Assembly (NCBI GenBank): GCA_007116495.1
Contig: SKIJ01000013.1
Location: 1 to 59,363, forward strand
Reading direction: 5' to 3'
DNA from: Cryomorphaceae bacterium
GTDB lineage: Bacteria > Bacteroidota > Bacteroidia > Flavobacteriales > Schleiferiaceae
DNA length: 59,363 nucleotides
Positions 33,949 to 42,275 of the stretch are shown in pieces (the first letter of the stretch is position 1; every line of letters starts with the position of its first letter). The notes beneath the pieces were generated by a model. It had not been told where the DNA came from, ran no database searches, and saw only the letters and a list, made by a program, of their open reading frames with translations. The position numbers were made by a program, and so were the translations under genes.

Positions 33949-35190
33949 TTAATACTCGTCGGTGCGTTCCAAATAAACAATACGACTAAGCGCATCGGGC
34001 TCAAAAACCTCATTGGCGACATCCAAAATGGTATTGGCGTCAATGGCATCCAAGCGTTTTTCCAAATCGCTCCAGCTTTCCAGCGGCATGTCCATCAATA
34101 ACGCCTTGCCGAGGTTGAGCATTTTATTGAGGTGGTTGTCTTGTTGAAGATACTGCTGTCCGAGCCACTGCTTCTTTGCTCGATGGAGCTGCAAAGCGCC
34201 CATTTTCTTTTCCCGCAACTGTTTCAACTCCCGTTCTATGAGACGCACACTCTGGGCGATGTGTTTTCGATCGGTGCCCACGTACGCCCCAAACAAACCG
34301 CCATCGGAATAGGCGTTGTAATAACTTTCGAGGTGATAGGCAAAACCGTGCTTCTCGCGGATGTTGAGATTCAGGCGACTGTTGAGCCCCGGACCGCCCA
34401 ATACGTTATTTACCAAAGAAAAAGCCGTGCTCTTTGGGTGGTGTATGCCGTATGCTCTGCTCCCGAGAATCAGGTGTGTTTGGTGACTGTGATCTTCAAG
34501 CGCCAACGTAGACGGATGGTACTCCGTCATCGGTTGACGTTGATTGCGCTCGCTGTTCTCCGGCATATCCGGCAGAGCTTTTAGCAACAAACGCTCCAAG
34601 CGCTTAGCCGAAATATCACCAACCGATACGAAGACCATTTCATCCGGGCGATACCCGCGTTTGATAAACGCCAATATATCGTTGCGACTGAAGCGCTGCA
34701 CGCTGCTCGGTGTACCCAAACTATTTCGACCAATGGCGTGTCCGGCAAAAATCATTTCCTCAAAATCGTCAAAAATTTGCTCCGCCGGATTGTCCTTATA
34801 CGACGCAATTTCTTCCAAGACCACATCGCGCTCCACGCGCATTTCACGCTCCGGAAACGTGGAATGAAACGCAATATCGAAGATGAGATCCACTGCGCGG
34901 GGATAATACGAGCGCAAAAAGGACGCGTAAATACACGTATCTTCCTTAGCCGTAAACGCATTGATTTCGCCACCTACGCTATCGAGTCGCGATAAAATGT
35001 GATACGGCTTACGGTGACGGGTTCCCTTAAACAACATGTGTTCGACAAAATGAGCCAATCCCTGTTCGTGTTCCCGTTCATCGCGCGACCCGCAGCGAAT
35101 GTATAATCCACAGTGCGCCACCGGATTGTTGTTGCGAATATGTGCAACCCGAATCCCCCCGGGTAAACTAAATTGATGCAAATCGTCCAT
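33949..35190 (-). CDS. M16 family zinc metallopeptidase
   Basis: A 413-residue insulinase/processing-peptidase family protein without signal peptide. The inverted zinc motif HFVEH is at 47-51 (GLAHFVEHMLFKG), with the third ligand in VERDVVLEEIASYKDNP about 75 residues on. The C-terminal half contains GGPGLNSRLNLNIREKHGFAYHLESYY, the substrate-binding part of the family, and GGLFGAYVGTDR. Thus one chain has both halves of an M16B-type protomer. Convergent with cusB and divergent from trxA. Confidence 0.92.
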   Translation of the reverse strand: MDDLHQFSLPGGIRVAHIRNNNPVAHCGLYIRCGSRDEREHEQGLAHFVEHMLFKGTRHRKPYHILSRLDSVGGEINAFTAKEDTCIYASFLRSYYPRAVDLIFDIAFHSTFPEREMRVERDVVLEEIASYKDNPAEQIFDDFEEMIFAGHAIGRNSLGTPSSVQRFSRNDILAFIKRGYRPDEMVFVSVGDISAKRLERLLLKALPDMPENSERNQRQPMTEYHPSTLALEDHSHQTHLILGSRAYGIHHPKSTAFSLVNNVLGGPGLNSRLNLNIREKHGFAYHLESYYNAYSDGGLFGAYVGTDRKHIAQSVRLIERELKQLREKKMGALQLHRAKKQWLGQQYLQQDNHLNKMLNLGKALLMDMPLESWSDLEKRLDAIDANTILDVANEVFEPDALSRIVYLERTDEY

Positions 35191-35197
35191 AAGGCGG

Positions 35198-35205
35198 CAA
35201 AGGTA
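35198..35205 (-). promoter_or_regulatory. -7 element of the M16 peptidase
   Basis: TACCTTTG on the minus strand ends 7 nt before the ATG at 35190, so the mRNA leader would be very short or absent. Confidence 0.6.
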
Positions 35206-35260
35206 ATTCCGATAAGGCAGCCGTGAACATTTACCAGTTCCTCAGTTGTATTAAAATATG

Positions 35261-35268
35261 TATCTTTG
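35261..35268 (+). promoter_or_regulatory. -7 element of trxA
   Basis: TATCTTTG followed by CA, 29 nt before ATG 35298. It runs back to back with the M16 promoter. Confidence 0.7.
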
Positions 35269-35297
35269 CAACACAAATTTTAATACCGAAACACATC

Positions 35298-35615
35298 ATG
35301 GCAGTAGAACTGACAGATCAAAATTTTGATGAGCTCGTCATCAACAGCGATAAACCCGTATTGGTAGACTTTTGGGCGGCTTGGTGCGGCCCCTGCCGTA
35401 TGGTTGGCCCCATTGTAGAAGAATTGTCCAACGATTTCGACGGCAAAGCCGTTGTCGGAAAAGTAGACGTAGACGCCAACAATGAAGTAGCCGCAAAATA
35501 CGGCATTCGCAACATCCCAACGTTGTTGTTTTTCAAAAACGGCGAGGTTGTGGACAAGCAAGTAGGTGTGGTTCCCAAGCCCGCTTTAGCCGAAAAAATC
35601 AACGCTCTGTTGTAA
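35298..35615 (+). CDS. trxA: thioredoxin
   Basis: A 105-residue cytoplasmic thioredoxin: active site WCGPC at 29-33, cis-Pro in IRNIPTLLFFKNGE, conserved DVDANNEVAAKYGI. Reduces disulfides for ribonucleotide reductase, MsrA/B and others. The start at 35298 gives the family length; an upstream in-frame frame would add 25 residues across the promoter. Monocistronic with its own terminator. Confidence 0.97.
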   Translation: MAVELTDQNFDELVINSDKPVLVDFWAAWCGPCRMVGPIVEELSNDFDGKAVVGKVDVDANNEVAAKYGIRNIPTLLFFKNGEVVDKQVGVVPKPALAEKINALL

Positions 35616-35647
35616 ATTGCGTTCATCGCAATGCAATTGTAATATCA

Positions 35648-35681
35648 GCGTCGCCGTGCATGCATAGCGGCGCTTTTTTTT
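35648..35681 (+). terminator. terminator after trxA
   Basis: GCGTCGC (35648-35654) pairs with GCGGCGC (35667-35673, one G-T pair) and is followed by eight T. It ends 12 nt before the DUF58 ATG. Confidence 0.8.
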
Positions 35682-35692
35682 ATCTCACGCCC

Positions 35693-36622
35693 ATGTACAC
35701 CCTACCGGAAGAATACGCCTTTGGCAGCCTCGAATGGTTGTCTCGCCAAATGATGGACGGCTTCGTATCGGGCCTCCACAAGAGCCCCTACCACGGCTTT
35801 TCGGTGGAGTTTTCGGAACATAAAATGTACAATCCCGGTGAAAGCACCCGACACATCGACTGGAAGCTTTTCGCCAAAACCGATCGCCTGTACACGAAGC
35901 GCTACGAAGAAGAAACAAATCTCAAATGTCGCATTCTGATCGACACCAGCGGCTCGATGTTTTACCCCCGGCGCGACACCATCAATCCGTCAAAGCCCAA
36001 CAAGCTGCAATTTTCACTCCTCTCTGCCGCCATGCTTATGCAACTGTTCATGAAGCAACGCGATGCCATCGGACTTAGTCTATTCGACGAAAACACCCAC
36101 TACGAAAGCAACATGTCGGGAACGCGCACCCACCACCGCTTCCTCATGCGCGAAATGGAACAGTGGCTCAAGCTCTCTACCAACACACGTCCCACGGCGC
36201 GATTAGCCGATGGACTGCACCGCGTGGCCGAAACCCAATCCAAGCGGTCATTGATCATAGTGTTTTCGGATTTCTTCTGTGCGGATGAGGAAGAAGAACA
36301 CTCCTTATTCGATGCCTTCCAGCACATTGCGTACAACAATCACGATTTAGTACTGTACCAAACCCGCGACTGGGAAACGGAAGGCGACTTTGCGGTCGGT
36401 AACAATCCCCTAAAGGTTATCGGTATGGAAGGCGAAGGGGAGATAAAATTGTCGCCGGCAGACATCCAGCAAGCCTATCAAAAGCGTTCCAAGGCGTTTC
36501 AAAGCGAATTTATCTCCCACTGTTTGCGCTACGGCATCGACCTAGTAGACGCTGATATTCAACAAGATTACCTAAAGGTTCTGCAGCGCATGCTGGTAAA
36601 GCGTCAAAAAATTTCAGTTTGA
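35693..36622 (+). CDS. DUF58 domain protein
   Basis: A 309-residue DUF58 protein with the typical FSEHKMYNPGESTRHIDWKLFAKTDRLYTKRYEEETN block (about 40-80), where the R-x-IDWK motif is diagnostic, and a VWA-like MIDAS motif LIDTSGSM. In many Bacteroidota DUF58 goes with a MoxR ATPase and BatA/B proteins (aerotolerance operons); none of them is near here, so this copy stands alone. Function unknown, probably protein-protein interaction at the membrane face. Start 35693 chosen because the in-frame ATG at 35660 lies inside the trxA terminator. Confidence 0.88.
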   Translation: MYTLPEEYAFGSLEWLSRQMMDGFVSGLHKSPYHGFSVEFSEHKMYNPGESTRHIDWKLFAKTDRLYTKRYEEETNLKCRILIDTSGSMFYPRRDTINPSKPNKLQFSLLSAAMLMQLFMKQRDAIGLSLFDENTHYESNMSGTRTHHRFLMREMEQWLKLSTNTRPTARLADGLHRVAETQSKRSLIIVFSDFFCADEEEEHSLFDAFQHIAYNNHDLVLYQTRDWETEGDFAVGNNPLKVIGMEGEGEIKLSPADIQQAYQKRSKAFQSEFISHCLRYGIDLVDADIQQDYLKVLQRMLVKRQKISV

Positions 36623-36635
36623 AGCAAAAAAATGT

Positions 36636-36665
36636 TTTGGCAAATGAAAATTCGCAATATATTTG
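36636..36665 (+). promoter_or_regulatory. promoter of tRNA-Asp
   Basis: TTTG (36636-36639), 18-nt spacer, TATATTTG (36658-36665): a full match on both boxes. Transcript start near 36672. Confidence 0.85.
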
Positions 36666-36722
36666 CAGCCCCAAATGAGGGAGAGCATTTAATTCTTGTA
36701 TAAAACGCTCACACTTTTTTTT

Positions 36723-36799
36723 GGTCCGGTAGTTCAGTTGGTTAGAATACATGCCTGTCACGCATGGGGTCGCGAGTTCGAGTCTCGTCCGGACCGCCA
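36723..36799 (+). tRNA. tRNA-Asp (GTC)
   Basis: 77 nt including encoded CCA. Acceptor GGTCCGG/CCGGACC, anticodon loop CTGTCAC (GTC), T loop TTCGAGT, discriminator G. Unlike the other tRNAs of this window it encodes its CCA end (36797-36799). Confidence 0.97.
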
Positions 36800-36806
36800 A
36801 CATTAG

Positions 36807-36840
36807 AGCCTCAAGGTTATGCCTTGAGGCTTTTTTTTTG
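36807..36840 (+). terminator. terminator after tRNA-Asp
   Basis: AGCCTCAAGG (36807-36816) pairs with CCTTGAGGCT (36822-36831), 5-nt loop, followed by a run of T. Confidence 0.9.
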
Positions 36841-37293
36841 GTGTGGGTTGATGGGAGCAACAATTACCATCAATTCCATTTCAAAAAATAATTATTAGAT
36901 CTTTTTAGGATCTTCACCGCAACAACTCTCCTCCTGTTTAGCATCAATCACAAAACCACGTTCTCAATTGCATTTAGATTAAATGTCGTGAACGAAGCGA
37001 CCATTTTTAAACTGAGCCCCACCCCCAAAAAAGAAAAGACATCTCAATAGTGCGCTATAGAATTAACTGCATAACTTTTCTGAACTCTTTACACGTAACA
37101 AAATGCACTATACACTAAAATTCATTATATTCTAAAATATTTTTTTAATAAAACGTGCAATATTTAAAAGTAATGTTATACATTAGCGGCGTGTAATTTA
37201 ATTCATACATTAATCATGTCAATGCAAACGTGCAAGTGTGATGTAACGAACTCTATTGCTCGTTTTTATTTGACAATTAAAAACTCTCTAACT
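36841..37293. other. A/T-rich intergenic stretch
   Basis: No gene recognised on either strand. Only short A/T-rich words and no clear TAnnTTTG element; TTTTATTTG at about 37264-37272 is the nearest candidate before the lipoprotein at 37294. Confidence 0.6.
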
Positions 37294-37563
37294 ATGAAAA
37301 ATGTAATTATCGCCGTTTCAATCACAGGTCTTGCAGCATTGACCTCTTGCAGTTCAGAAATCGAATGCGAATGCACGTTAAACGCAGAGTATTCACAAAT
37401 CATGAATTTTGAAGCAAACTTTGAAACCAAAGAAAGCAACTGCTACGAAGGACTCGTTGAATACCTAAGAGATAAATACAAGGACGAATTGGATGAAGAG
37501 GAATTAAATGAAGATGTTGATATGAGTGAAGTGCGCAGTGCTTATAACTGCAATCAGCTCTAA
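37294..37563 (+). CDS. small Cys-rich lipoprotein, copy 1
   Basis: An 89-residue lipoprotein. MKNVIIAVSITGLAALTSC ends in lipobox LTSC (Cys19). The mature part has a CxC pair (Cys25, Cys27 in ECECT), a later NC (SNCYEG) and a C-terminal NCNQL, and is strongly acidic. The same arrangement recurs in the gene at 37958: TSCSSE-x2-CxCT, [ED]xNCxxGxxE[YF], and xxCN at the end. The even number of non-lipid Cys suggests two disulfides. Function unknown. Start 37294 chosen over the in-frame ATG at 37216 because only it opens with a signal peptide. Confidence 0.8.
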   Translation: MKNVIIAVSITGLAALTSCSSEIECECTLNAEYSQIMNFEANFETKESNCYEGLVEYLRDKYKDELDEEELNEDVDMSEVRSAYNCNQL

Positions 37564-37673
37564 CACGTTCAAAAATGTAAAACCCAAAGCCGCAGTAAGG
37601 ACCTGTCACTCATGCGTCCTCTGCAAAAATGTGGTTTGGTATTCATCCTCATCTACTGGGTAATGCCCCAGCT

Positions 37674-37700
37674 AAAACCGGTCAAAAGGCCGGTTTTTTT
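37674..37700 (+). terminator. terminator after lipoprotein copy 1
   Basis: AAAACCGG (37674-37681), 8-nt loop, CCGGTTTT followed by more T. It stands 110 nt after the stop at 37563, so the transcript has a long 3' end. Confidence 0.82.
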
Positions 37701-37865
37701 AGTTTTACAGCGAACAATGCCATTTATGCAGACCAAACAATTTTGGTGTTTAACCGGAATCACATCCAAAAACTTAACGTAAAAAAATTGCGCGTCATAA
37801 AGAGAAATCAGGGTGTAAAGCAAAAAAAAAATAAAAACGCAACCCGACATACCAAAAAAAAACGC

Positions 37866-37880
37866 AACATGTAGCATGTT
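37866..37880. promoter_or_regulatory. palindrome upstream of lipoprotein copy 2
   Basis: AACATG-TAG-CATGTT, 6-bp arms, 78 nt before ATG 37958. Possible operator; TATCTTG at 37925-37931 is a short form of the -7 element between the two. Confidence 0.35.
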
Positions 37881-37957
37881 AAATATGTATTTCGAAAAAT
37901 TCCCATTTATTATAATTCATATACTATCTTGCGATTTCTAATTTTAAATTCACCATT

Positions 37958-38218
37958 ATGAAAAAAGTAGTATTGTCAGCAGCCGTACTTGTACTTCTCG
38001 CTGTTACCTCGTGCAGCTCTGAAAAAGATTGTCGATGCACGGCCATTGAACAAGAGGGTATAGAATTTGACGATCAAACAGAATACGCATTCACCACCGA
38101 AGAAGACAATTGCACCAAAGGATTTATCGAATTCGCCATTGGTGAGTTTGATATCCCAGACGATGAAATTCCAAGCGAATCTTTCGTAAGACAAATTTGG
38201 GATTGCAACGAAGAGTAA
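37958..38218 (+). CDS. small Cys-rich lipoprotein, copy 2
   Basis: An 86-residue lipoprotein paralogous to the gene at 37294. MKKVVLSAAVLVLLAVTSC, lipobox VTSC (Cys19); then SSEKDCRCTAIEQ (CxC), EEDNCTKGFIEFA and a final WDCNEE. Acidic overall. It has its own terminator, so the two paralogs are separate transcription units. I do not recognise the family, and see no catalytic motif. Confidence 0.8.
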   Translation: MKKVVLSAAVLVLLAVTSCSSEKDCRCTAIEQEGIEFDDQTEYAFTTEEDNCTKGFIEFAIGEFDIPDDEIPSESFVRQIWDCNEE

Positions 38219-38227
38219 TCAACCAAT

Positions 38228-38259
38228 AAAAAAACCCGGTCAAATGGCCGGGTTTTTTT
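38228..38259. terminator. bidirectional terminator
   Basis: AAAAAAACCCGG and CCGGGTTTTTTT around an 8-nt loop, between the lipoprotein (+) and the barrel gene (-). Confidence 0.9.
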
Positions 38260-38275
38260 ATGTATGTGGTTGTCT

Positions 38276-39742
38276 TTAGAATATGTGGTTGAATCCAAAG
38301 AACACTTGTGAGCCTTCTGGACTCTGCGCATAGTCTAAGCGCACGATGGTGGATTGGTTCCATGCCATACGCGCTCCGATGCCCGGCGCACCACGCCAGC
38401 GCCTGAAAGACATTTTGTCTAAACCGTCAAATACATTTCCAAAGTCGAAGAATGGGGTCAATCCAACATTGAAGTTTTGATTGAGAAGTTTGAAATCATA
38501 TAAGCGCGAACGCATTTCTAAGTTGACTAAGGCCACTGTAGGTGCCATAAAGCGTGCTTCGCGATAACCACGGAGTGAACGCTCACCACCGAGCACAAGA
38601 ATACCACCGGCCTCTGCTTGACTCGACAAGTCCCACATTTCAATGAAGTTGATGTTTGGCCCCCAAATATGACCAAGCGCCGCCAATCCGGCAAAGGTGA
38701 TGCGGTTCTTATTGTTTTTCCAGCGGTGTAGGGTTTTGATGTATTGACCTTGCAACATAAACTTGTTGAAGTCAAACATAGAACCCAGCCATGGAGCAGA
38801 ATACTCATGAGAATACTCTATAAACAAACCCTTTGAAGGATCCGGTTCAAAATCACGGGTGTCGTAAATCAAAGCAGCAGCAAGCATACTGGTGAAATTA
38901 TACCCGCCATTTGAAAGTAGATCAAATCCTGATAAATTAAAGCGATCCCAGGTTCCATCGCGTTTTTGTTGCTCAATCAACGTCTCATTATTTATGGCCG
39001 GAACTTTATCGCCATTTACATCAAATGCCTCTTCTGCAGTTTGACCGCCATAACTTTCAAAACTGGTAAACAAGGCTTCATAACCAAACATAAATCGCAA
39101 TTTACCCCCCATCATCACGCGTTCTCCGAGAAAATTATACAACTGTTCTCGCTGAATAAACTGATTGAAGTGATGATCGGTTGTCCATAACCCATCAGCC
39201 CCTTGTTCTGCTATGGATAGATTGTCCTCATAATCACTTACACGACTAAATGTTCTATCGCCAGCACCCGGATTACTCTTGTCTCGAAAGCTCAATCGGC
39301 GATTGGACGAATTTCTCCCTATACCCCAGTACTGTGCATTGGGATCTTCCCAGTACACCGCATCGGCGCGCAAACGCCACTTGGAGTTGAAAATGTACGG
39401 CGCATCATATTTAAACTCATAGCGAATGCGGCCATTTTCAAACACAAAGAACTCCCCGGATACGCGATGACGGTAGGGCGTGTATTCAAAAAACGGATCG
39501 CTTTTATCGCCGTTAAAAAACAAGAATATGTTACCCCCGGCGCCAAAACCGCGAATGGGATCAAATTCAAAGCGCGGCAAACCGGTAATGAATGCCCCTT
39601 CTTTTTTGTCTTCCAGTTCAAAGGCGGGAAGTTTTTTTATGGGGTCAATGAAAAACGGCAGCTCCGTAGTTCCTCCCCCATCTTGGGCGTTGAGCGCGAG
39701 AGACACGCTCAATGCAAGAATGTAAAAAAATGACTTGTTCAT
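38276..39742 (-). CDS. BamA/TamA-family outer membrane protein
   Basis: A 488-residue protein with signal peptide MNKSFFYILALSVSLALNAQ. No POTRA domains: after a short N-terminal section (PAFELEDKKEGAFITGLPRFEFDPIRGFGAGG) the 16-strand bacterial surface antigen barrel begins. The loop-6 signature appears as GGERSLRGYREARF, near the start of the last strands, and the C-terminus ends in an aromatic (FFGFNHIF). Similar POTRA-less proteins are common in Bacteroidota and of unknown role. It starts 27 bp after mgtE in the same direction, so it is likely part of the mgtC-mgtE transcript. Confidence 0.88.
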   Translation of the reverse strand: MNKSFFYILALSVSLALNAQDGGGTTELPFFIDPIKKLPAFELEDKKEGAFITGLPRFEFDPIRGFGAGGNIFLFFNGDKSDPFFEYTPYRHRVSGEFFVFENGRIRYEFKYDAPYIFNSKWRLRADAVYWEDPNAQYWGIGRNSSNRRLSFRDKSNPGAGDRTFSRVSDYEDNLSIAEQGADGLWTTDHHFNQFIQREQLYNFLGERVMMGGKLRFMFGYEALFTSFESYGGQTAEEAFDVNGDKVPAINNETLIEQQKRDGTWDRFNLSGFDLLSNGGYNFTSMLAAALIYDTRDFEPDPSKGLFIEYSHEYSAPWLGSMFDFNKFMLQGQYIKTLHRWKNNKNRITFAGLAALGHIWGPNINFIEMWDLSSQAEAGGILVLGGERSLRGYREARFMAPTVALVNLEMRSRLYDFKLLNQNFNVGLTPFFDFGNVFDGLDKMSFRRWRGAPGIGARMAWNQSTIVRLDYAQSPEGSQVFFGFNHIF

Positions 39743-39769
39743 GATTAAAAATTGAAAAATTAAAAAAAA

Positions 39770-41149
39770 TTAAAGTGTAAAAAACAACGTGGCTATTCCG
39801 AAGTAGATGAGCAATCCGGTGATGTCCACTACCGTAGTAATGGCCGGACTGGCAGCTACTGCGGGGTCGCCACCAAAGCGTTTCACCAACATGGGAAGCC
39901 CTGCGCCAATCACCGTGGCAGTGATGACTTGCAGAGCCAACGCCAAGGAAATGACAAAGGCGATCCCACTCAGTGTATATTCGTTGGGAATGTCGGTCTC
40001 CCAACTCAAAAACAGTATTTTTCCGTAGGCAAGTACGCCCAAACAAATGGACAACAACACGGCAACTTTGGCCTCTTTCCACAAAATTTTTAGCCAATTG
40101 GAGAGGTTTATTTGTCCCAAAGCCAATGCGCGAACCACCACGGTAGCCGCCTGACTGCCCGAATTGCCACCCGTATCCGCCACCATCGGCATGTAAAGTG
40201 CAAGTATTAGGAGCGTTTCCAAGGCATTTTCGTAACTGTGAATGATCAATCCCGAAATGATGCCGAAGGCCGCCAAGGACACAATCCACACCACGCGCTT
40301 TTTAAAGTGCCCCCAGCTGCTGGTTTCTGCGTAGTTGGCTTCTTTAGCATCGCTTACGATGCCCATAAAGCGCTCCATGTCTTCGGTCTGCTCGGCACGA
40401 ATAACATCCAAAGCGTCATCGTGGGTAACAATACCCACCAGTTGCTCTTTTCGGTTGAGAATGGGAATGGCTAACAGATCGTATTTCTCCACTTTTCGCG
40501 CCACCTCTTCTCTATCTTCATCCACATAAGCGGCTACGAACTCCGTAAACATAATTTGATTTATTTCTGTACTAGCCGAGGCTAAAATCAAATCTTTTAG
40601 CGTAACAAACCCCAGCAGTTGGCGCTCTTCATCAATCACGTATATGTAGTAAACGGTGCTCTTTTTAGGCGCATCCTTACGAATTTGGTCGATGGCCTCT
40701 TGCGCCGTCATATTAGCCCGAATGATGGCGACGTCGGTACTCATAATTCCACCGGCTGTATCGGGTGGATAAGCACTCAACGACACAACGTCTTCTCTAA
40801 TGGCCTTGCGCAAAAATGGCAACAACTCCGTTTGCTCGCGCTGTGTTAGGTGTTGAAAAAAATCGGCACGCTCATCCGAAGGCATTTCCTCAAAAATGCT
40901 GGCAAACCGCTTCTTTGAGATGTTTTGAAAAAAGTTGAGCTGCTGTACCATCGGAAACTCAGCCACGATTAGCCCTTGCTGTTTTTCCGAGAAGCGATCG
41001 AGTATGTCCAACAAGTAGTCGACATCCACATCGGCCAGTATTTCTCCGACCTCCACTACCGGCATTTTTTTCATTACCGGTACGGCTTCGAGCAACTGAT
41101 TAACGTTCTCAAAGTTGTGGGCGATGTTTTTTATTTCGTCAAACGTCAT
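39770..41149 (-). CDS. mgtE: magnesium transporter MgtE
   Basis: A 459-residue MgtE-type Mg2+ channel, normal length. Order: superhelical N domain (about 1-130, with MPSDERADFFQHL), two CBS domains (about 135-255, PPDTAGGIMSTDVAIIRANMTAQEAID and GIVTHDDALDVI), a connecting helix, and five TM segments (about 285-458) with the pore motif MVADTGGNSGSQAATVVVRALALG. The N and CBS parts sense cytoplasmic Mg2+ and close the channel. It begins 3 bp after mgtC. Confidence 0.96.
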   Translation of the reverse strand: MTFDEIKNIAHNFENVNQLLEAVPVMKKMPVVEVGEILADVDVDYLLDILDRFSEKQQGLIVAEFPMVQQLNFFQNISKKRFASIFEEMPSDERADFFQHLTQREQTELLPFLRKAIREDVVSLSAYPPDTAGGIMSTDVAIIRANMTAQEAIDQIRKDAPKKSTVYYIYVIDEERQLLGFVTLKDLILASASTEINQIMFTEFVAAYVDEDREEVARKVEKYDLLAIPILNRKEQLVGIVTHDDALDVIRAEQTEDMERFMGIVSDAKEANYAETSSWGHFKKRVVWIVSLAAFGIISGLIIHSYENALETLLILALYMPMVADTGGNSGSQAATVVVRALALGQINLSNWLKILWKEAKVAVLLSICLGVLAYGKILFLSWETDIPNEYTLSGIAFVISLALALQVITATVIGAGLPMLVKRFGGDPAVAASPAITTVVDITGLLIYFGIATLFFTL

Positions 41150-41152
41150 AGC

Positions 41153-41863
41153 TTAATCATTTATGTAATCCACAACTTCCCAGGTAACTTCTACCACGCC
41201 GTATTCAATGGTGATGTTGCCTACCAAACTCTCCATAGACGGATCTTGATTGCCATTGGCTAAAATATCGGCATCGATGATGCTCAAGTTCCTTTCTGTA
41301 TCGTCGCTACTTTTGAGAGAGCGCAACTGAAAATCTGCATTCTTTTTGACCTCGTTTAAAATCAGTACACGAAGGTGGTTTTCGACCTGTTCTTTGCAGT
41401 GAATGGTGATGCGGTACATGGGCGTTGAATTGCCCTCTGAGACCGAAAACGTGAACCGGTTGAGAAAAACACCGATGGGTCGCAACGCAACATGAATAAA
41501 GGAGACGGCAACGGCTGTCACCAATGCCTCTACCAACAATCCCGACCCTGCCAACGAACCTACAGCGGCGGAGCACCAAATGATCGCTGCGGTGTTCAGG
41601 CCCTGAACATTCAGTCCGGTTTTCATAATCACACCCGCACCGAGAAAACCGATACCGGTAACGATTTGACCGGCCACTCTTGATGGATCGCCCCAACCTT
41701 CGGTAAGGCTTTCCGACAAAAGTATAAATGACGCGGCCCCCACAGACACCAGCGTATTGGTACGCAAACCGGCGCTTTTTTGGCGGTACTGTCGTTCCAG
41801 TCCTACCAAAGCACCCAGCGCCAACGCTGCAGCCAATCGCATGATGTATATGGAGATGGTCAT
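41153..41863 (-). CDS. mgtC: MgtC/SapB family protein
   Basis: A 236-residue MgtC-family inner membrane protein. Four or five TM segments in 1-130 carry the family core LGALVGLERQYRQKSAGLRTNTLVSVGAA, DPSRVAGQIVTGIGFLGAGVI and GLNTAAIIWCSAAVG; the conserved Asp and Arg are present. The C-terminal ~100 residues form an ACT-like soluble domain. MgtC proteins help survival at low Mg2+ and act on ATP synthase or phosphate uptake in other bacteria. Co-transcribed with mgtE, in agreement with Mg2+ homeostasis. Confidence 0.94.
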   Translation of the reverse strand: MTISIYIMRLAAALALGALVGLERQYRQKSAGLRTNTLVSVGAASFILLSESLTEGWGDPSRVAGQIVTGIGFLGAGVIMKTGLNVQGLNTAAIIWCSAAVGSLAGSGLLVEALVTAVAVSFIHVALRPIGVFLNRFTFSVSEGNSTPMYRITIHCKEQVENHLRVLILNEVKKNADFQLRSLKSSDDTERNLSIIDADILANGNQDPSMESLVGNITIEYGVVEVTWEVVDYIND

Positions 41864-41885
41864 CGTGAGTGGAGTAGATTTTTAC

Positions 41886-42125
41886 CTACATGAACACGGC
41901 CGTATAGGCCATGCGCAGCATGGTTTTTAGGTTTTGAATTTTACGTGTTGAAATGGTAGGCACCGACTTATCAATCTGTTTGATTTGTTCTTCAAAAAAA
42001 TCATCACTGGATTGTTTGACCGATTGATAGTTTATCTGTGTACCTTTGTAGTCGTTGCTCGATACGAAGGGCATGGTTTCTCCGCCCAACTCGTAGTAAT
42101 CGACATGTGTTTTTGTTGTTTTCAT
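41886..42125 (-). CDS. small protein at the head of the mgtC operon
   Basis: A 79-residue predicted product (MKTTKTHVDYYELGGETMPF start) ending in TAG 22 bp before mgtC. No signal peptide or membrane segment. I do not recognise it. Its place between the promoter-leader hairpin and mgtC could mean a leader ORF that senses conditions, or a small cytoplasmic partner. An in-frame ATG at 42161 would start inside the leader hairpin region and is less likely. Confidence 0.6.
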   Translation of the reverse strand: MKTTKTHVDYYELGGETMPFVSSNDYKGTQINYQSVKQSSDDFFEEQIKQIDKSVPTISTRKIQNLKTMLRMAYTAVFM

Positions 42126-42145
42126 AACAAATAGGTTTTTGTGGC

Positions 42146-42175
42146 GCGTAGCCAAACCCATTTGCTTAGCTACGC
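42146..42175 (-). promoter_or_regulatory. leader hairpin of the mgtC operon
   Basis: GCGTAGC (42146-42152) and GCTACGC (42169-42175) form a perfect 7-bp stem with a 16-nt loop in the ~95-nt leader, ending 20 nt before the first ATG. It does not resemble a known Mg riboswitch class that I can recognise. Confidence 0.45.
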
Positions 42176-42225
42176 ATGATTATCGGAATGTTCGAATCTG
42201 GGTCCATAGTTGTTTTTTAACGCCG

Positions 42226-42233
42226 CAAAACTA
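42226..42233 (-). promoter_or_regulatory. -7 element of the mgtC operon
   Basis: TAGTTTTG on the minus strand, full match to TAnnTTTG. Transcript start near 42220. The CCATTAGAA direct repeats lie 43-62 bp upstream of it. Confidence 0.6.
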
Positions 42234-42275
42234 CGCTCATCCGTTGTGGGCGGGGATTAGAGCTTACTTAAGAAA

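Noticed and set aside
37629-37874. An 81-codon plus-strand frame between the two lipoproteins
   Set aside because: It runs through the terminator at 37674 and A-rich tracts; the Lys/Asn-rich end follows base composition.
42126-42220. Known Mg2+ riboswitch (M-box) before mgtC
   Set aside because: The leader is under 100 nt with a single 7-bp stem; too short for the M-box fold.
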